Positions 25,231 to 35,000 of a DNA stretch of 64,000 nt are shown piece after piece (position 1 is the stretch's first letter; every line of letters begins with the position of its first letter). Origin of the DNA: Occultella aeris (GTDB lineage: Bacteria > Actinomycetota > Actinomycetes > Actinomycetales > Beutenbergiaceae); NCBI RefSeq assembly GCF_902703175.1, contig NZ_CACRYJ010000068.1:233727-297726 (forward strand), in the 5' to 3' direction. The translations under genes and the position numbers were made by a program. The notes beneath the pieces are model-generated. The model did no database searches and had not been told where the DNA came from. It worked only from the letters and a program-made list of their open reading frames with translations.

Positions 25231-25272
25231 CGCGGTCACCGCGACCCTACGCCCGGCGCGGGCGGCGCTCAA
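25231..25272 (-). promoter_or_regulatory. encapsulin operon promoter with dyad at the start site
   Basis: On the minus strand TTGAGC (25272-25267) and TAGGGT (25249-25244) are separated by exactly 17 bases. Directly after the -10 lies the dyad CGCGGT-C-ACCGCG (25243-25231), covering the expected transcription start. It could be a repressor operator or a 5' hairpin. No iron-box (DtxR/IdeR) sequence is evident. Confidence 0.55.
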
Positions 25273-25280
25273 TGGGAACG

Positions 25281-25321
25281 GCACGGGCCGCCGGCGGGGG
25301 AACGTCACCGGCGGCCCGTGC
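25281..25321. terminator. 14-bp hairpin terminator after the alpha/beta hydrolase pair
   Basis: GCACGGGCCGCCGG (25281-25294) and its exact complement (25308-25321) flank a 13-base loop, 28 bases beyond the stop of the minus-strand hydrolase gene. It separates that transcript from the encapsulin promoter just downstream. There is no U-tract. Confidence 0.65.
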
Positions 25322-25348
25322 TCCGATGGGGCGGGCAGGCACGCCTGT

Positions 25349-26059
25349 TCAGGACGTGGCGCGGACCGCGTCCAGGATCGCCTGGGCCGTCTCCTCGGGC
25401 TGCGAGACCGAGAGTGCGTGCGACGCGGCCGGGAGCTCGATGGCTACGCGGGCCGTGGCACGCTCGGCCTGGAACGTCTGGAGCTCCGCCGGGATGTTGA
25501 GATCCTGCTCGCCCCAGATCGACCACGTCGGCACGGACCGCCACGCCGGCGGGACCGCCAGTGCTTCCGTCAGGGCCGCCTCCGTGACGGGGCGCTGCGT
25601 CGCCGCCATGGTCGCGGCCAGGTCGGCCGGGACGTCGTGGGCGAACTGCTGGTGGAACTTCTCGCCGTCGATGCGCAGCTCGACGTCACCACCGGGTACC
25701 GGGTAGCCGAGCAGCGCCTCGCCGAGCGTGCTGCCGGGGAACTTGCCGGACAGCTCGAGCGCGGACTCGCCGGTCTCGGGCATGAACGCGCCGACGTAGA
25801 CGAGGCCGACGACGTTCGGGTTGTCCGCGGCGGCGTGGGTGACCACCATGCCGCCGTAGGAGTGGCCGACGAGCAGCACCGGGCCGCCGATCGCGTCGGC
25901 GACCGCGCGCACGTAGGCACCGTCACCGGCGACCGAGCGGAGCGGGTTCGCGACCGCGACGGTCCGGATGGATTCCTTCTGGAGGCGGGTGATGACGCCG
26001 TTCCAGCTCGCGGACTCGGCGAACGCGCCGTGGACGAGCAGCACTGTGGGGGTGGACAT
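25349..26059 (-). CDS. alpha/beta hydrolase (salicylate esterase/HNL-like)
   Basis: A 236-residue alpha/beta hydrolase of the compact plant-esterase-like type. It has TVLLVHGAFAESASWNGVI, nucleophile elbow LLVGHSYGGMVVTH, a WSIWGEQDLNIP Asp segment and ASHALSVSQP His. No signal peptide. It lies 51 bases after the HSL-type esterase gene and probably shares its transcript. Substrate unknown; the family includes esterases and hydroxynitrile-lyase relatives. Confidence 0.88.
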   Translation of the reverse strand: MSTPTVLLVHGAFAESASWNGVITRLQKESIRTVAVANPLRSVAGDGAYVRAVADAIGGPVLLVGHSYGGMVVTHAAADNPNVVGLVYVGAFMPETGESALELSGKFPGSTLGEALLGYPVPGGDVELRIDGEKFHQQFAHDVPADLAATMAATQRPVTEAALTEALAVPPAWRSVPTWSIWGEQDLNIPAELQTFQAERATARVAIELPAASHALSVSQPEETAQAILDAVRATS

Positions 26060-26110
26060 GGTTCTTCTCCTTGGGATGGGTACTGCGGGGGATGGGCTTG
26101 ATCGGGTCGG

Positions 26111-27064
26111 TCAGAGGGTGCCGAGTGCCGTGCGGAGCACGTGGACGGCCTGTTCGACGGCGGCCGTGCTGGCCCGGCTGGAACGCACCGGGTTGAGCAT
26201 CATGAAGTCGTGGATGATCGCGTTGTAGCGGATGCTCGTGGTGGGCACGCCGGCCTGGACGAGGCGGCGGGCGTACGCCTCGCCCTCGTCCCGGAGCACG
26301 TCGTTCTCGTCCACGATCACGAAGGCCGGCGGCAGACCGGCCAGCTCCTCGAGGGTGGCGCGCAGGGGTGAGGCGGTGATCTCGCCGCGGCGACCTTCGG
26401 CGTCGGGGGAGTAGGCGTCCCAGAACCAGGCCATGCCCTTCGCGGTGAGGAACGGGCCGTCGGCGAAGTCGCGGTAGCTCGGGGTGTCCTGCGCGGCGTC
26501 GGTGACCGGGTAGTACAGGGACTGGTGCACGAAGGTCACGTCCCCGCGCTCCTTGGCCAGCAGGGTGAGCGCGGCGGTCATGTTCCCGCCGACGGAGTCG
26601 CCCGCGACGGCGAGCCGGGTCGCGTCCAGGCCGTGGTCCGCACCGTCGGTCGTGATCCAGCGCGCGGTCGCGTACGCCTGCTCGATGGCGACGGGGTACC
26701 GGGCCTCGGGGGAGCGGGCGTACTCCACGAACACGATCGCGGCGTTGACGCCGACGGCCAGCTCGCGGACCAGGCGGTCGTGTGTGCCGGCGTTGCCGAG
26801 CACCCAGCCGCCGCCGTGCACGTACAGCACCACCGGCAGCGGGCGGTCCGCGCCGACGGGCTTGACGATCCGGACGTCCACGTCGCCCACCTCGGCCGGC
26901 ACCCGCAGCCACTGCTCGTCGACGTCGGGCTTGTCGATCGGCGCGGCCTGGATGTCGTCGAGGGCCTTGCGGGCACCGTCGGTTCCAAGCTCGTACAGGA
27001 ACGGTGGCTGTGCCGATGCGTCGGCGACCGCCTGCGCCTCCGGCTCCAGGATGATCTCGTTCAC
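26111..27064 (-). CDS. HSL-family alpha/beta hydrolase (acetyl-esterase type)
   Basis: A 317-residue esterase. It has the HSL-family VVLYVHGGGWVLGNA oxyanion motif, nucleophile elbow AVAGDSVGGNMTAAL, VIVDENDVLRDEGE for the Asp, and NAIIHDFMML for the His. It would hydrolyse short-chain esters in the cytoplasm. GTG 27064 has GAAGGAG upstream; the longer frame into the divergent promoter is rejected. First gene of a two-hydrolase operon, divergent from the HTH-ATPase regulator. Confidence 0.9.
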   Translation of the reverse strand: MNEIILEPEAQAVADASAQPPFLYELGTDGARKALDDIQAAPIDKPDVDEQWLRVPAEVGDVDVRIVKPVGADRPLPVVLYVHGGGWVLGNAGTHDRLVRELAVGVNAAIVFVEYARSPEARYPVAIEQAYATARWITTDGADHGLDATRLAVAGDSVGGNMTAALTLLAKERGDVTFVHQSLYYPVTDAAQDTPSYRDFADGPFLTAKGMAWFWDAYSPDAEGRRGEITASPLRATLEELAGLPPAFVIVDENDVLRDEGEAYARRLVQAGVPTTSIRYNAIIHDFMMLNPVRSSRASTAAVEQAVHVLRTALGTL

Positions 27065-27077
27065 GGGTCTACTCCTT

Positions 27078-27119
27078 CTCTGTTCGGGTGGCTGTCGTCT
27101 CAGTTCGGGTGGCAGTCGT
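27078..27119. repeat. two tandem 21-bp repeats in the divergent promoter region
   Basis: 27078-27098 and 27099-27119 match at 19 of 21 positions; each contains TTCGGGTGGC and TCGT. The repeats sit just upstream of the esterase start, between it and the HTH-ATPase gene. The 21-bp period equals two helical turns, so the two copies face the same side of DNA and may be operator iterons. Confidence 0.5.
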
Positions 27120-27285
27120 GCTGCCTCATCGAGGTTCGCAAGGAGGTGCCCGGCGGACCAGGAAGTTCTCCGGCAGGAAGTGCGTTCCCTCCTGCGTTCC
27201 ACCGACGTCAGGCAGGTGTCACACCCTGGTGGTCCGCCCGGTCTGAGTTGGTGTCCGCATCCGTGACCCACCCTGGAGAGCCGCC

Positions 27286-28851
27286 ATGGCGCCCGAACCC
27301 CTCGGGACCCTGCTGCGTAGACTGCGCACGACCGCCGACCTGACCCTCGAGCAGCTCGCCGAGCGGTCCGGGGTCAGCGACCGGGCGCTCGGAGACATCG
27401 AACGCGGGGCCGCGCTCGGCCCGCACCACCGAACCATGCTCGCGATCGCCGGAGGGCTGCAGTTGCCGGAGCCGGAGCGGTTGGTGCTGCTCGCCGCCGC
27501 CCGGGCCGGGCGCCGCCGTGGCGTCCCGAGCGGACCGCCGCCCGCGGCGCCGCATCCCCGGGTCACCGGGCCCGACGGCGGCGCACACCTGCCGCTGCCG
27601 CGCGCGGTTCCCGACTTCACGGGCCGGGCGGCCGAGCTGGCTGTCGTCGCGGCGGCACTGGGCGGCGAGGGTGGCACCGATGGCAGCGCCGGAGCGGGCG
27701 GTGACGACGACGCCACCCGCCGGCTCTACGGGGCCGTGGCTCCGGTCGTCGTCGTGACCGGGCCGCCGGGTTACGGCAAGACCAGCCTCGCGGTCCGGGC
27801 GGCCACCCTGTTGCGTGAGAGCTTCCCCGAGCAGGTGTTCCTCGACCTGGGCGCCATGACCCCGGCGAGCCTGGAGCCGGGCGAGGTGGTCGTGGAGCTG
27901 ATGCGCGCCCTGGGGCACGAGGGCGCCGCGGGCCGGACCGACCCGGCCCGGCTGAGGGATCTGCTCGCCGGGCGCCGGGTGCTCGTGATCCTCGATGATG
28001 CCGACAGCGAGGCGCAGGTTCGGGCGGCACTGCCCGGCGCCGGCCCCGCCGCCGTGCTCGTGACGAGCCGCCGCGCGCTCACCGGGCTCGACGGTGTCCG
28101 GCGGGTCCAGCTCGACCGGCTCGCCGACGCGGACGCGCAGGCGCTGCTCGCCGCGATCCTGCCGCAGGGCCAGGCCTCGGCACCCGAACTCGCCCGGCTG
28201 GCCCGGCTCTGCGACGGCGTGCCGCTCGCGCTGCGGATCGCCGGGAACCGGCTAGCCAGCCGCCGCGGCTGGACCGTCGCCAAGTTCGCGGACCGGCTGG
28301 CCGTCCGCGACCGTCGCCTGGACGCGCTGACGGCCGGAGACCTGGCCATCAGGACCGCCGTCGGGCTGTCCTACCGGCAGCTGGGCGAGGCCGCGCAGCG
28401 GCTGTTCCGGCGGCTGGCACTCGTGGACGGGCGGACCTTCGGGCTCGGGCTCGCGGCCGCCGTCTCCGGACTTGAGGTCTGGAGCGCCGAGGTCCTGCTC
28501 GACGAGCTCGTGGAGCTCGGGCTCGTGCAACCCGCGACGGGGGACCGGTATCTCCTGCACGACCTGCTGCGGCTGTACGCCCACGCGGAACTCGGTGCCC
28601 ACGAGGCGCCGGCGCAGCGGGAACTGGCTCGCGCCGCCGCCGACGCCTGGCTCCTGGACACCGTCGTGCGGGCCGGGCGCTGGTTCGAGCCCGAGGTGCT
28701 CGGCACCGGGTCGACTGACCTGAGCAGCCCGGTGCCGCTGGCCTCCGCCGACGAGGCCCGTGCCTGGCTGATGGCGGAGGTGGACAATTGGTTCCCCGCG
28801 CTCGCGCGGGCGGACGCCTCCGGCACGCACAGACAGCTCGACGCGGCGTAG
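27286..28851 (+). CDS. XRE-HTH / NB-ARC STAND-type ATPase regulator, short form
   Basis: A 521-residue protein. The N-terminal XRE HTH (residues 5-70; TTADLTLEQLAERSGVSDRA) is followed by an NB-ARC ATPase with Walker A GPPGYGKTS (159-167), Walker B VLVILDD (232-238) and the GVPLALRIAG motif. A winged-helix region ends in YLLHDLLRLYAHA. Relatives usually continue with several hundred residues of TPR sensor; this one stops just where TPRs would start (AEVDNWFPAL). It could be a truncated or a naturally short form. ATG has GGAGAG upstream. Confidence 0.85.
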   Translation: MAPEPLGTLLRRLRTTADLTLEQLAERSGVSDRALGDIERGAALGPHHRTMLAIAGGLQLPEPERLVLLAAARAGRRRGVPSGPPPAAPHPRVTGPDGGAHLPLPRAVPDFTGRAAELAVVAAALGGEGGTDGSAGAGGDDDATRRLYGAVAPVVVVTGPPGYGKTSLAVRAATLLRESFPEQVFLDLGAMTPASLEPGEVVVELMRALGHEGAAGRTDPARLRDLLAGRRVLVILDDADSEAQVRAALPGAGPAAVLVTSRRALTGLDGVRRVQLDRLADADAQALLAAILPQGQASAPELARLARLCDGVPLALRIAGNRLASRRGWTVAKFADRLAVRDRRLDALTAGDLAIRTAVGLSYRQLGEAAQRLFRRLALVDGRTFGLGLAAAVSGLEVWSAEVLLDELVELGLVQPATGDRYLLHDLLRLYAHAELGAHEAPAQRELARAAADAWLLDTVVRAGRWFEPEVLGTGSTDLSSPVPLASADEARAWLMAEVDNWFPALARADASGTHRQLDAA

Positions 28852-28927
28852 TCGGCGAACGCTGACCCACGGCGGCGAACGCGCGTCGGGGACTCCACGC
28901 CGTGCGGCATCTCGGTATCCTGAGTGG

Positions 28928-29779
28928 ATGGCTCTCACCTCGTGGCGAGAAGAGTCTGAATTGGGCTCGTGGACGCACCTCGAACTCCGGCCCGCCGCGC
29001 CCGCCGCCGCACGGGTCGAGTCCGTGTGGCTGTTCGACGGGAACCTCCGGCGCCGCGAGCGCTACTACCCGACGGGCACCCTGGACCTGCTGATCCAGCT
29101 GGACGAGTCCTCCCCGACGTTCCGGATCGTCGATGGCAGTTCGCCCGCGACGTGTCCGCCGTCGTGCCTGGCCGGGCTGCTCGTGGCGCCGATGGTCGTC
29201 GAGACTCCCACCGCGACCTCACGCATGATCGGGGTACGGCTCAAGCCGGCCGGTGCTGCCTCGCTCTTCGATGTCCCGCTGCAGGAGGTCACCGGCACAG
29301 CCGTGGATCTGGCCGACCTGATCGGCGCGGAGGCCGGTCGACTCACCGACCGACTCCACGAGCCGGGGACCGATGCCGACCGGCTTCGGATCGTGGCCCG
29401 ATGGGTCGCGGACCGGCTTGCGGGCCCGGTGGGCGTCGACCGGGGTGTCGGGCACGCCGTCGCGGCGATCGAGCGCACGGGCGGCAGGGTGCGGGTCGCG
29501 GACATCATCGAGCGCGTCGGGAGTAGTCCGAAGCGATTTGTGCGAACGTTCGAGCGGCAGGTGGGGGTGAAGCCCAAGCTCTTCTCCCGGATCGTGCGGT
29601 TCCGCGGCCTGGTGGCCGATCTGCCCCGGAGGCACGAGGCCTTGAGCGAGGCGGCGGTCGCGCACGGCTTCTACGATCAGGCGCACATGAACGCGGACTT
29701 CCGGGAGTTCGCCGGCATCTCTCCGCGACAGTTCCTTGCGGCGAGCAGGTTCCCGGCATCGTCGTCCGTGGCCGACTGA
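28928..29779 (+). CDS. AraC-family transcriptional regulator
   Basis: A 283-residue regulator with an N-terminal DUF6597-type sensor (PTGTLDLLIQLDES, MIGVRLKPAGAASLFDVPLQ) and a C-terminal AraC DNA-binding domain (RVADIIERVGSSPKRFVRTF, FSRIVRFRGLV, LSEAAVAHGFYDQAHMNADF). It lies 68 bases before the YCII-like gene on the same strand and may regulate the small decayed enzyme genes that follow. This AraC/YCII/VOC grouping is frequent in actinobacteria. Confidence 0.88.
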   Translation: MALTSWREESELGSWTHLELRPAAPAAARVESVWLFDGNLRRRERYYPTGTLDLLIQLDESSPTFRIVDGSSPATCPPSCLAGLLVAPMVVETPTATSRMIGVRLKPAGAASLFDVPLQEVTGTAVDLADLIGAEAGRLTDRLHEPGTDADRLRIVARWVADRLAGPVGVDRGVGHAVAAIERTGGRVRVADIIERVGSSPKRFVRTFERQVGVKPKLFSRIVRFRGLVADLPRRHEALSEAAVAHGFYDQAHMNADFREFAGISPRQFLAASRFPASSSVAD

Positions 29780-29847
29780 CCCGGCCATTTTCTCCAAGCC
29801 CCGGCGCCTGACCTGGTCCTACCGTGGTGGCCCCCGGATGAGATGGG

Positions 29848-30258
29848 ATGGTCATGACGCAGACCGGTGTGATCCCGACCGTGAGCTACTTCCTCGTCCT
29901 GCTGCGCCCTGTGCCGGATGCGTCGGCGACCGAGCCGCCATGGCAGGAGCACGTCCACTTCATCGACGAGATGGTCTCGCACGGCGCGGTGCTCCTCGGT
30001 GGTGACCTCGATCCGCCCGTCGCGGGGGCGCGGGCGGCCTACCTGCTGCACACGTCGACCCGAGCTGAGGCCGAGGCCTGGACGGGCCGGGACCCGCTGG
30101 TCCGCCAGGGTTCGTACGCACCGGAGGTCATCGAGTGGAGCCTCGTCGGAATCGCACTGAACGCCATCCATCCGGGCCCTGAGACTGCCGGCATGACGGC
30201 AGGGTCAACCGACACGAGCACGGAGAGGACCGATCGACGATGCCCGAGTCAATGCTGA
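29848..30258 (+). CDS. YCII-related small enzyme with abnormal C-terminus
   Basis: A 136-residue YCII (dimeric alpha/beta barrel) protein: YFLVLLRPVPDASAT, EHVHFIDEMVSHGAVLLGGD, AYLLHTSTRAEAEAWTGRDP and APEVIEWSLVGIA. The family fold ends near residue 104. The remaining 30 residues are low-complexity and run into the VOC fragment, suggesting loss of the original stop. ATG 29854 is an alternative start. Function of the family is unclear. Confidence 0.75.
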   Translation: MVMTQTGVIPTVSYFLVLLRPVPDASATEPPWQEHVHFIDEMVSHGAVLLGGDLDPPVAGARAAYLLHTSTRAEAEAWTGRDPLVRQGSYAPEVIEWSLVGIALNAIHPGPETAGMTAGSTDTSTERTDRRCPSQC

Positions 30259-30458
30259 CGAGCGTGATCAGCGTGCTGCCCGTCACCGACCACGCCGGCG
30301 CTACCGCCTGGTACGGGCGATGGATCGGGCGAGGGCCGGATGTCGAGCCGATGGAAGGAATCGTCAGGACCGCGGAGGGGGCTGATCCGGCGGGAAACAA
30401 GGTCGTCTTCGTGCAGGAGGTCACCGAGCACCCCGACGACGAGACCCCGACCGCCTGA
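30240..30458 (+). pseudogene. VOC/glyoxalase-family remnant with internal deletion
   Basis: A 72-residue frame. It begins like a complete VOC protein (SVLPVTDHAGATAWYGRW, GRGPDVEPMEG) then jumps straight to a normal VOC C-terminus (IVRTAEGADPAGNKVVFVQE). The middle of about 50 residues carrying the second beta-alpha-beta unit is missing, in frame. It overlaps the end of the YCII gene. It is not expected to form the metal site, so I call it a pseudogene. Confidence 0.7.
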
Positions 30459-30463
30459 CACAC

Positions 30464-30891
30464 GTGCCCTGTACCGGAGACACCCTCTACCCGGTCCGGC
30501 ACCTCGCCAGCGACCAGCTGCGGCCGATCATGCTGGGCCGGCGGTCGCAGCGCCTCCAGCTGGAGTCCGTCGGTCGTGTCCGTGAACTCGTACGAGCGAT
30601 GCCCGACCTCGTGCTCGCGCCGGGCCATGACCACACCGAGTACGGGACGCTCATCGAGCGCACGTTCCGGGGCGTCCCGACGCCGCGGAGCTCGCCGAGC
30701 TCCACGCCTTCATGGCGAGCACGTTCGACGAGAACCTCGACCTCACCGAACCGAGCCTGCCCCGGTTCCGAGCCGAGCCCGGATCGGTGATCGGGGAGGT
30801 CGAGTTCGTGGACCGGTACCCGAGCTACCTGCGGGACGGACGCCGACGACACGCACGCGGCGGTCCGGTCGCCCAGTGCCTGCTGCGCTAG
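30464..30891 (+). pseudogene. metallo-beta-lactamase-fold remnant with frameshift
   Basis: The first frame (30464-30680) codes GDTLYPVRHLASDQ and RVRELVRAMPDLVLAPGHDH, which looks like the C-terminal half of an MBL-fold hydrolase; the HxHxDH half is absent. Around 30670-30685 the reading shifts by one base into AAELAELHAFMASTFDENLD, continuing to TAG at 30889. The gene is both 5'-truncated and frameshifted. The family call is tentative. This and the VOC remnant fill the 470-base gap before the next intact gene. Confidence 0.55.
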
Positions 30892-30925
30892 GCTCTGGGC
30901 ATATTCATTCATCCAAAGGACCGCC

Positions 30926-32032
30926 ATGAACGACGCGCTGTACGCCCGGGTCTTCTCCACGCTCAAGGAGCGGATCGAGTCGGGCGCGATCGACGTGGGG
31001 GAGCGGCTGCCCACCCAGAGCCAGCTGGCCGACGAGTTCGGTGTCTCGACGATCACGATCAAGCACGCCCTGGACATGCTGGACCGGGCCGGGTACATCA
31101 AGCGCCGGCCTCGCCTCGGCTCCGAGGTGATCTCGCGGACCGCCGGCCTGGGGGCCGCCCGTTCGACGAGCACGCTGCCCACCATCGGTTGCGTCCTGAC
31201 CAGCTTCGACGACAGTTTCGGCACCAGGGTGCTCTGGGGCATCCTCGACGCCAGCCTCGGCCGGGCCAACGTGGTGGTCGGCCGCACCGAGGGCTTCCAC
31301 GACCGGGAGCAAGGACTCCTGGCCCAGTACCGCGACCTCGGTGTGGACGGGTTGATCCTGCAGCCCGGCTCCTCGGAGTGGATCGCGCCTGCGATCCTCG
31401 ACCTGGTCTCGACGCAACTCCCGCTCGTCATCCTCGACCGCAACCTCGACGGTCTCCCGGTCTCGACGGTGTGCTCGGACAACGTGGCGTCGGGCCGTGC
31501 GGCAGCGGAGCACCTGTTCGGGCTAGGGCACCGCAACATCGGTCTGGTCACCTCGTCCGGGACCGTGTCCACCCTCGACGACCGGCACCGCGGATTCGTC
31601 TACGCGCATGCCGAGCACGGACTCGCATTCACGTCGGCCCACGAGTATCGGAAGGTCTCCTCGGTGGTGCCCGACCACGAGGTGAGCGTCGCCGACGACC
31701 TCGCCAGCCTCAAGGAGTTCCTGACCACGAACTCCCACCTCACCGGATTCGTGGCCTCGGAGCACGCCGTCGGGCTGCTCCTGGTCCGGGCGCTGCATGA
31801 ACTCGGGCTCGAGGTGCCCAGCGACATCTCGGTCGTCTCGTTCGACGCGCCACAGCACGTGTTCGACGACGAGGTCCGGCGGTTCACCCACATCGACCAG
31901 CATGAGCACGCACTCGGACGCGCGACCCTTGAGTCGGTCCTGGCCCAGCTGAGCGAGCGTGGCAGGGTGGCCAAGCAGGTGCTGCCCACCGAGCTCGTCG
32001 TCGGCGAGACCACCGCGCCACCACGACGCTGA
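30926..32032 (+). CDS. GntR-LacI hybrid transcriptional regulator (AraR-like)
   Basis: A 368-residue regulator. A GntR winged helix (residues 1-70; ALYARVFSTLKERIESGAID, QSQLADEFGVSTITIKHALD) is joined to a LacI-type periplasmic-binding-protein sensor (80-360; PTIGCVLTSFDDSFGTRVLW, PLVILDRNLDGLPVSTVCSD, RNIGLVTSS, SDISVVSFDAP). This architecture is known from AraR, which responds to a sugar. It has no adjacent sugar operon on its strand, so its targets are elsewhere, possibly the mannan or other loci of this window. AAAGGA precedes ATG. Confidence 0.9.
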   Translation: MNDALYARVFSTLKERIESGAIDVGERLPTQSQLADEFGVSTITIKHALDMLDRAGYIKRRPRLGSEVISRTAGLGAARSTSTLPTIGCVLTSFDDSFGTRVLWGILDASLGRANVVVGRTEGFHDREQGLLAQYRDLGVDGLILQPGSSEWIAPAILDLVSTQLPLVILDRNLDGLPVSTVCSDNVASGRAAAEHLFGLGHRNIGLVTSSGTVSTLDDRHRGFVYAHAEHGLAFTSAHEYRKVSSVVPDHEVSVADDLASLKEFLTTNSHLTGFVASEHAVGLLLVRALHELGLEVPSDISVVSFDAPQHVFDDEVRRFTHIDQHEHALGRATLESVLAQLSERGRVAKQVLPTELVVGETTAPPRR

Positions 32033-32039
32033 GCGTGAC

Positions 32040-32071
32040 GAGCGCGCGGCCGGGGTGAGGGCCGCGCGCTC
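32040..32071. terminator. bidirectional hairpin terminator
   Basis: GAGCGCGCGGCC (32040-32051) and GGCCGCGCGCTC (32060-32071) form a perfect 12-bp stem with an 8-base loop between two convergent genes, starting 7 bases after one stop and 7 bases before the other. GC-rich stem without U-tract. Confidence 0.75.
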
Positions 32072-32078
32072 GTCCGTC

Positions 32079-35000
32079 TCACGGGCGGCCGGGGTGCGCC
32101 GCGGCGAAGCGGCGCCGCAGGAGGAGCCCGCCACCGACCGCTGCCGCCGCGAGGAGCACCAGCAGGCCGATGCTCGCGCCCGTGCTGGGCAGGGAGCCTC
32201 CGGTGCTCCCCGTTCCTGGGCCGGCGTCCGTCGGATCGCCTGCTCCGGGATCACCGGCTCCGCCGTCGCCGGGGTTGCTGGGCCCACCGGAGGACGGTGG
32301 CTCGGTCGGTGCCGGCGGCTCGGTCGGCTCGCCGGGGTCCAGTGCGGGGACCACGACGAAGGCCGACGTGATCTCCTGGCTGAACGCGTTCCCGGCCGCG
32401 TCCTGTGCGCTGACCCGCAGTGAGACGGTGCCGCCGGAATCCGGGATCGGGATCTCGGCGGCGAACGACCGCACGTACTCGCGCTCCTGGACGAACGTCG
32501 CCAGCGGCAACACGGCGCCCGCGACGGCAGGAGTCTCGGTGAGCTCGAGTTGCTGCCACGCGGCACCGTCGTCGGTCGAGAACTCGGCGGTCACCGACGC
32601 CAGCTCCGCGGAACCGGTCGCCCCGGCGAGGTGCCCGACCTCGACCGCGAGCGGCACCGGCTCCCCGACCGTCCGGCCCGCACCGACGGTGCCGTCGATG
32701 GCGGCTTCGACGTCATAGAACGCCTGCATCATCGGGAGGATGGCCTCGTCGAAGGCCGCGGGAGCTCGGGAGTCGAACTCCCACTGGGTCACCGTCGAGG
32801 TGGACGTCGGGATCATCGTCGGGTCGTGCGACGTGGTGTTGACGAAACGCAGGCGCGCCTCGCCCGGCGGTAGGTCCCAAGCCGTCACGCCCTGGTAGGC
32901 GCTCTCGCTCACCAGCGTGCCGTCGACGTACAACTGACCCAGCTGTGATAAGCCCGGCAGCCCGGAGTAGGTGTCCAGCGCCCCGGTGCGCATCGCGTCG
33001 CCGCCGTCCGCCCACCCGGGAACGTTGATCTGCACGCCGTCGGCCTGACGGAACGGAGCCCAGTACCCGGCCCCGACGTACGGGCGCACGATCGGCGAGA
33101 AGTACGAGGCCTCGAGCTCCTCGCCTGTGGTGTAGGAGCGACGGACGTCGCGGACCTCCCACGTCGAGCCGATGTCGGTGGCTCCCTGGTACCACTCGGC
33201 ATCCGTGGTGCTCACCCACTCCCGACGGACCCCGGGCCGCTCGGTGGCGAACAGGAAGCCCTGACCCACGTCGACGCCCGGCGCGAAGTCGTAGCGGAAC
33301 TCGCCGACGAGGGTGTTCTGGGCGCCGTGGTAGGTCGTCGTGACGAGTGCGAGGTCGTCCGCGATCTTCGTCGGGTTCGCCGGGATCTCACCGTCGGTGT
33401 ACAGCAGGACGTCATATACGTCGTCGGCCACGGGCCGCCCGACGGCGCTCAGTTCCACGTCGCCGGCCGCGAGGGCGCCGAGCAGGGCCTGCCCGTTCGG
33501 GCCGCTCACCGCGGCCACCGGCAGCGGTGCGTCGTTGCCGAAGTCGTCGCCGTACCACTCGAGGGACTCCTCGCCCTGGACGACGACCAGCAGTGCGGCC
33601 CCGGTGGCGGCGACGTTCGCAGCCCGCTCCACCGGCCCCACCTCGGTGGAGCTGCGGACGACGGCGATCCCGCCGTCGAGCGCGACCCCCGCCACATCGG
33701 CGCTGCTCCCGGCGCCCAGGTCGGTGGCGGTCGTGGACAACTCACCGTCGAGGTAGGGCGCGGCGGGCTGCTCGCGGGCGCCGAGGTCCGCACCGTCGAG
33801 CGTGAGCGTGATGCGCGGGTCGCGCAGGCGCCAGCGCGTCGTGAAGGCGAAACTGGTCGCGCTCTCCGCGACGAGGGGCTGGGCCAGCAGCTCATCGACG
33901 AGGAGTGGGATCATCGCCGAGCCCATCATCCCCTCGACGCTGTAGTCCATCCGCCGGTTCTCCGCGGACAGGTCGTCGCGGCCGACGTCCACCGTGACGG
34001 GATCCGCCGTGCGGACGTCCAGGGCGACGGTCGTGTCCCCCTCGAGCACGATGTCCGGGTCGCCGACGAGCGCGATCGCGTCCGTGCCGGGCGCCGTCTC
34101 GACGTCGGCGTACGCCATCGCGCTGTACCGGCCGGCCGGCAGGCGCAGCGTCGTCTCGCCGTCGACGATGATGCTCTCGGCGCTCTGCGTGTCGAGGTTG
34201 AAGAACATCGCGTACATCGTGGCCGGCCGACCGTCGATCCCGGTGGCGCGCAGGGTCAGGTCGTAGCGCTCCGCCTCCGTGATCATGCCGATCGACGTGC
34301 GCGTGAGCGCCTCCCCGGCCACGGACCCGACGAGGGTCCCCGAGAGCTGCTCGCCAGGAGCGAGCGCTGCGTGGTCACCGGCGAGCGTGACGGTCGCGGT
34401 GCCACCGGCCGGCACCGTCACCTGCGTCTGTGGCAGGAGGACGGCGTCATCGGCTGCGAGCGTGGTGCTGCCGGGCGCAATGCCCGGATCGATCCCTCCG
34501 CCGCCGTCACCGCCGGGGGTCTCGACGGCGACGGACAGCGCGAGGTCGAGCGTCAGCTCGGTATCGGACCGGTTCGTGAAGGTCACGTCGCGGTCGACGG
34601 TTCCGGACGCCTCGCCCCAAGGGAGCATCCCGAAGTCGGCGCTGCCGGTTGCGAACACATCGCGCTCGACGGCGGCCAGCACGTCGATCACGCCGCTGCC
34701 GGCCTGGTACGGCGTGAAGCCGAGATCGCGGGCGGAGCTGACGAGGAGGTCCCTGAGTTGCACACCGGTGAGCGTCGGGTCCGCCTGCAATGCGATCGCC
34801 GCGGCACCGGAGACGTGCGGCGTCGCCATCGACGTCCCGTCCATGGTCGTGTACGAGCCCTCTCCGGCAGAGAACTGCGAGCGCGCGGCAGTGATGCCCG
34901 AGCCGGGCGCGCTGACATCCGGCTTCAGCGCTCCGGAGCCGTAGAGCGGGCCCTGGCTGGAGAACCAGGAGAGCTCGTCCGTGGTGTCGTCGACCGACCC

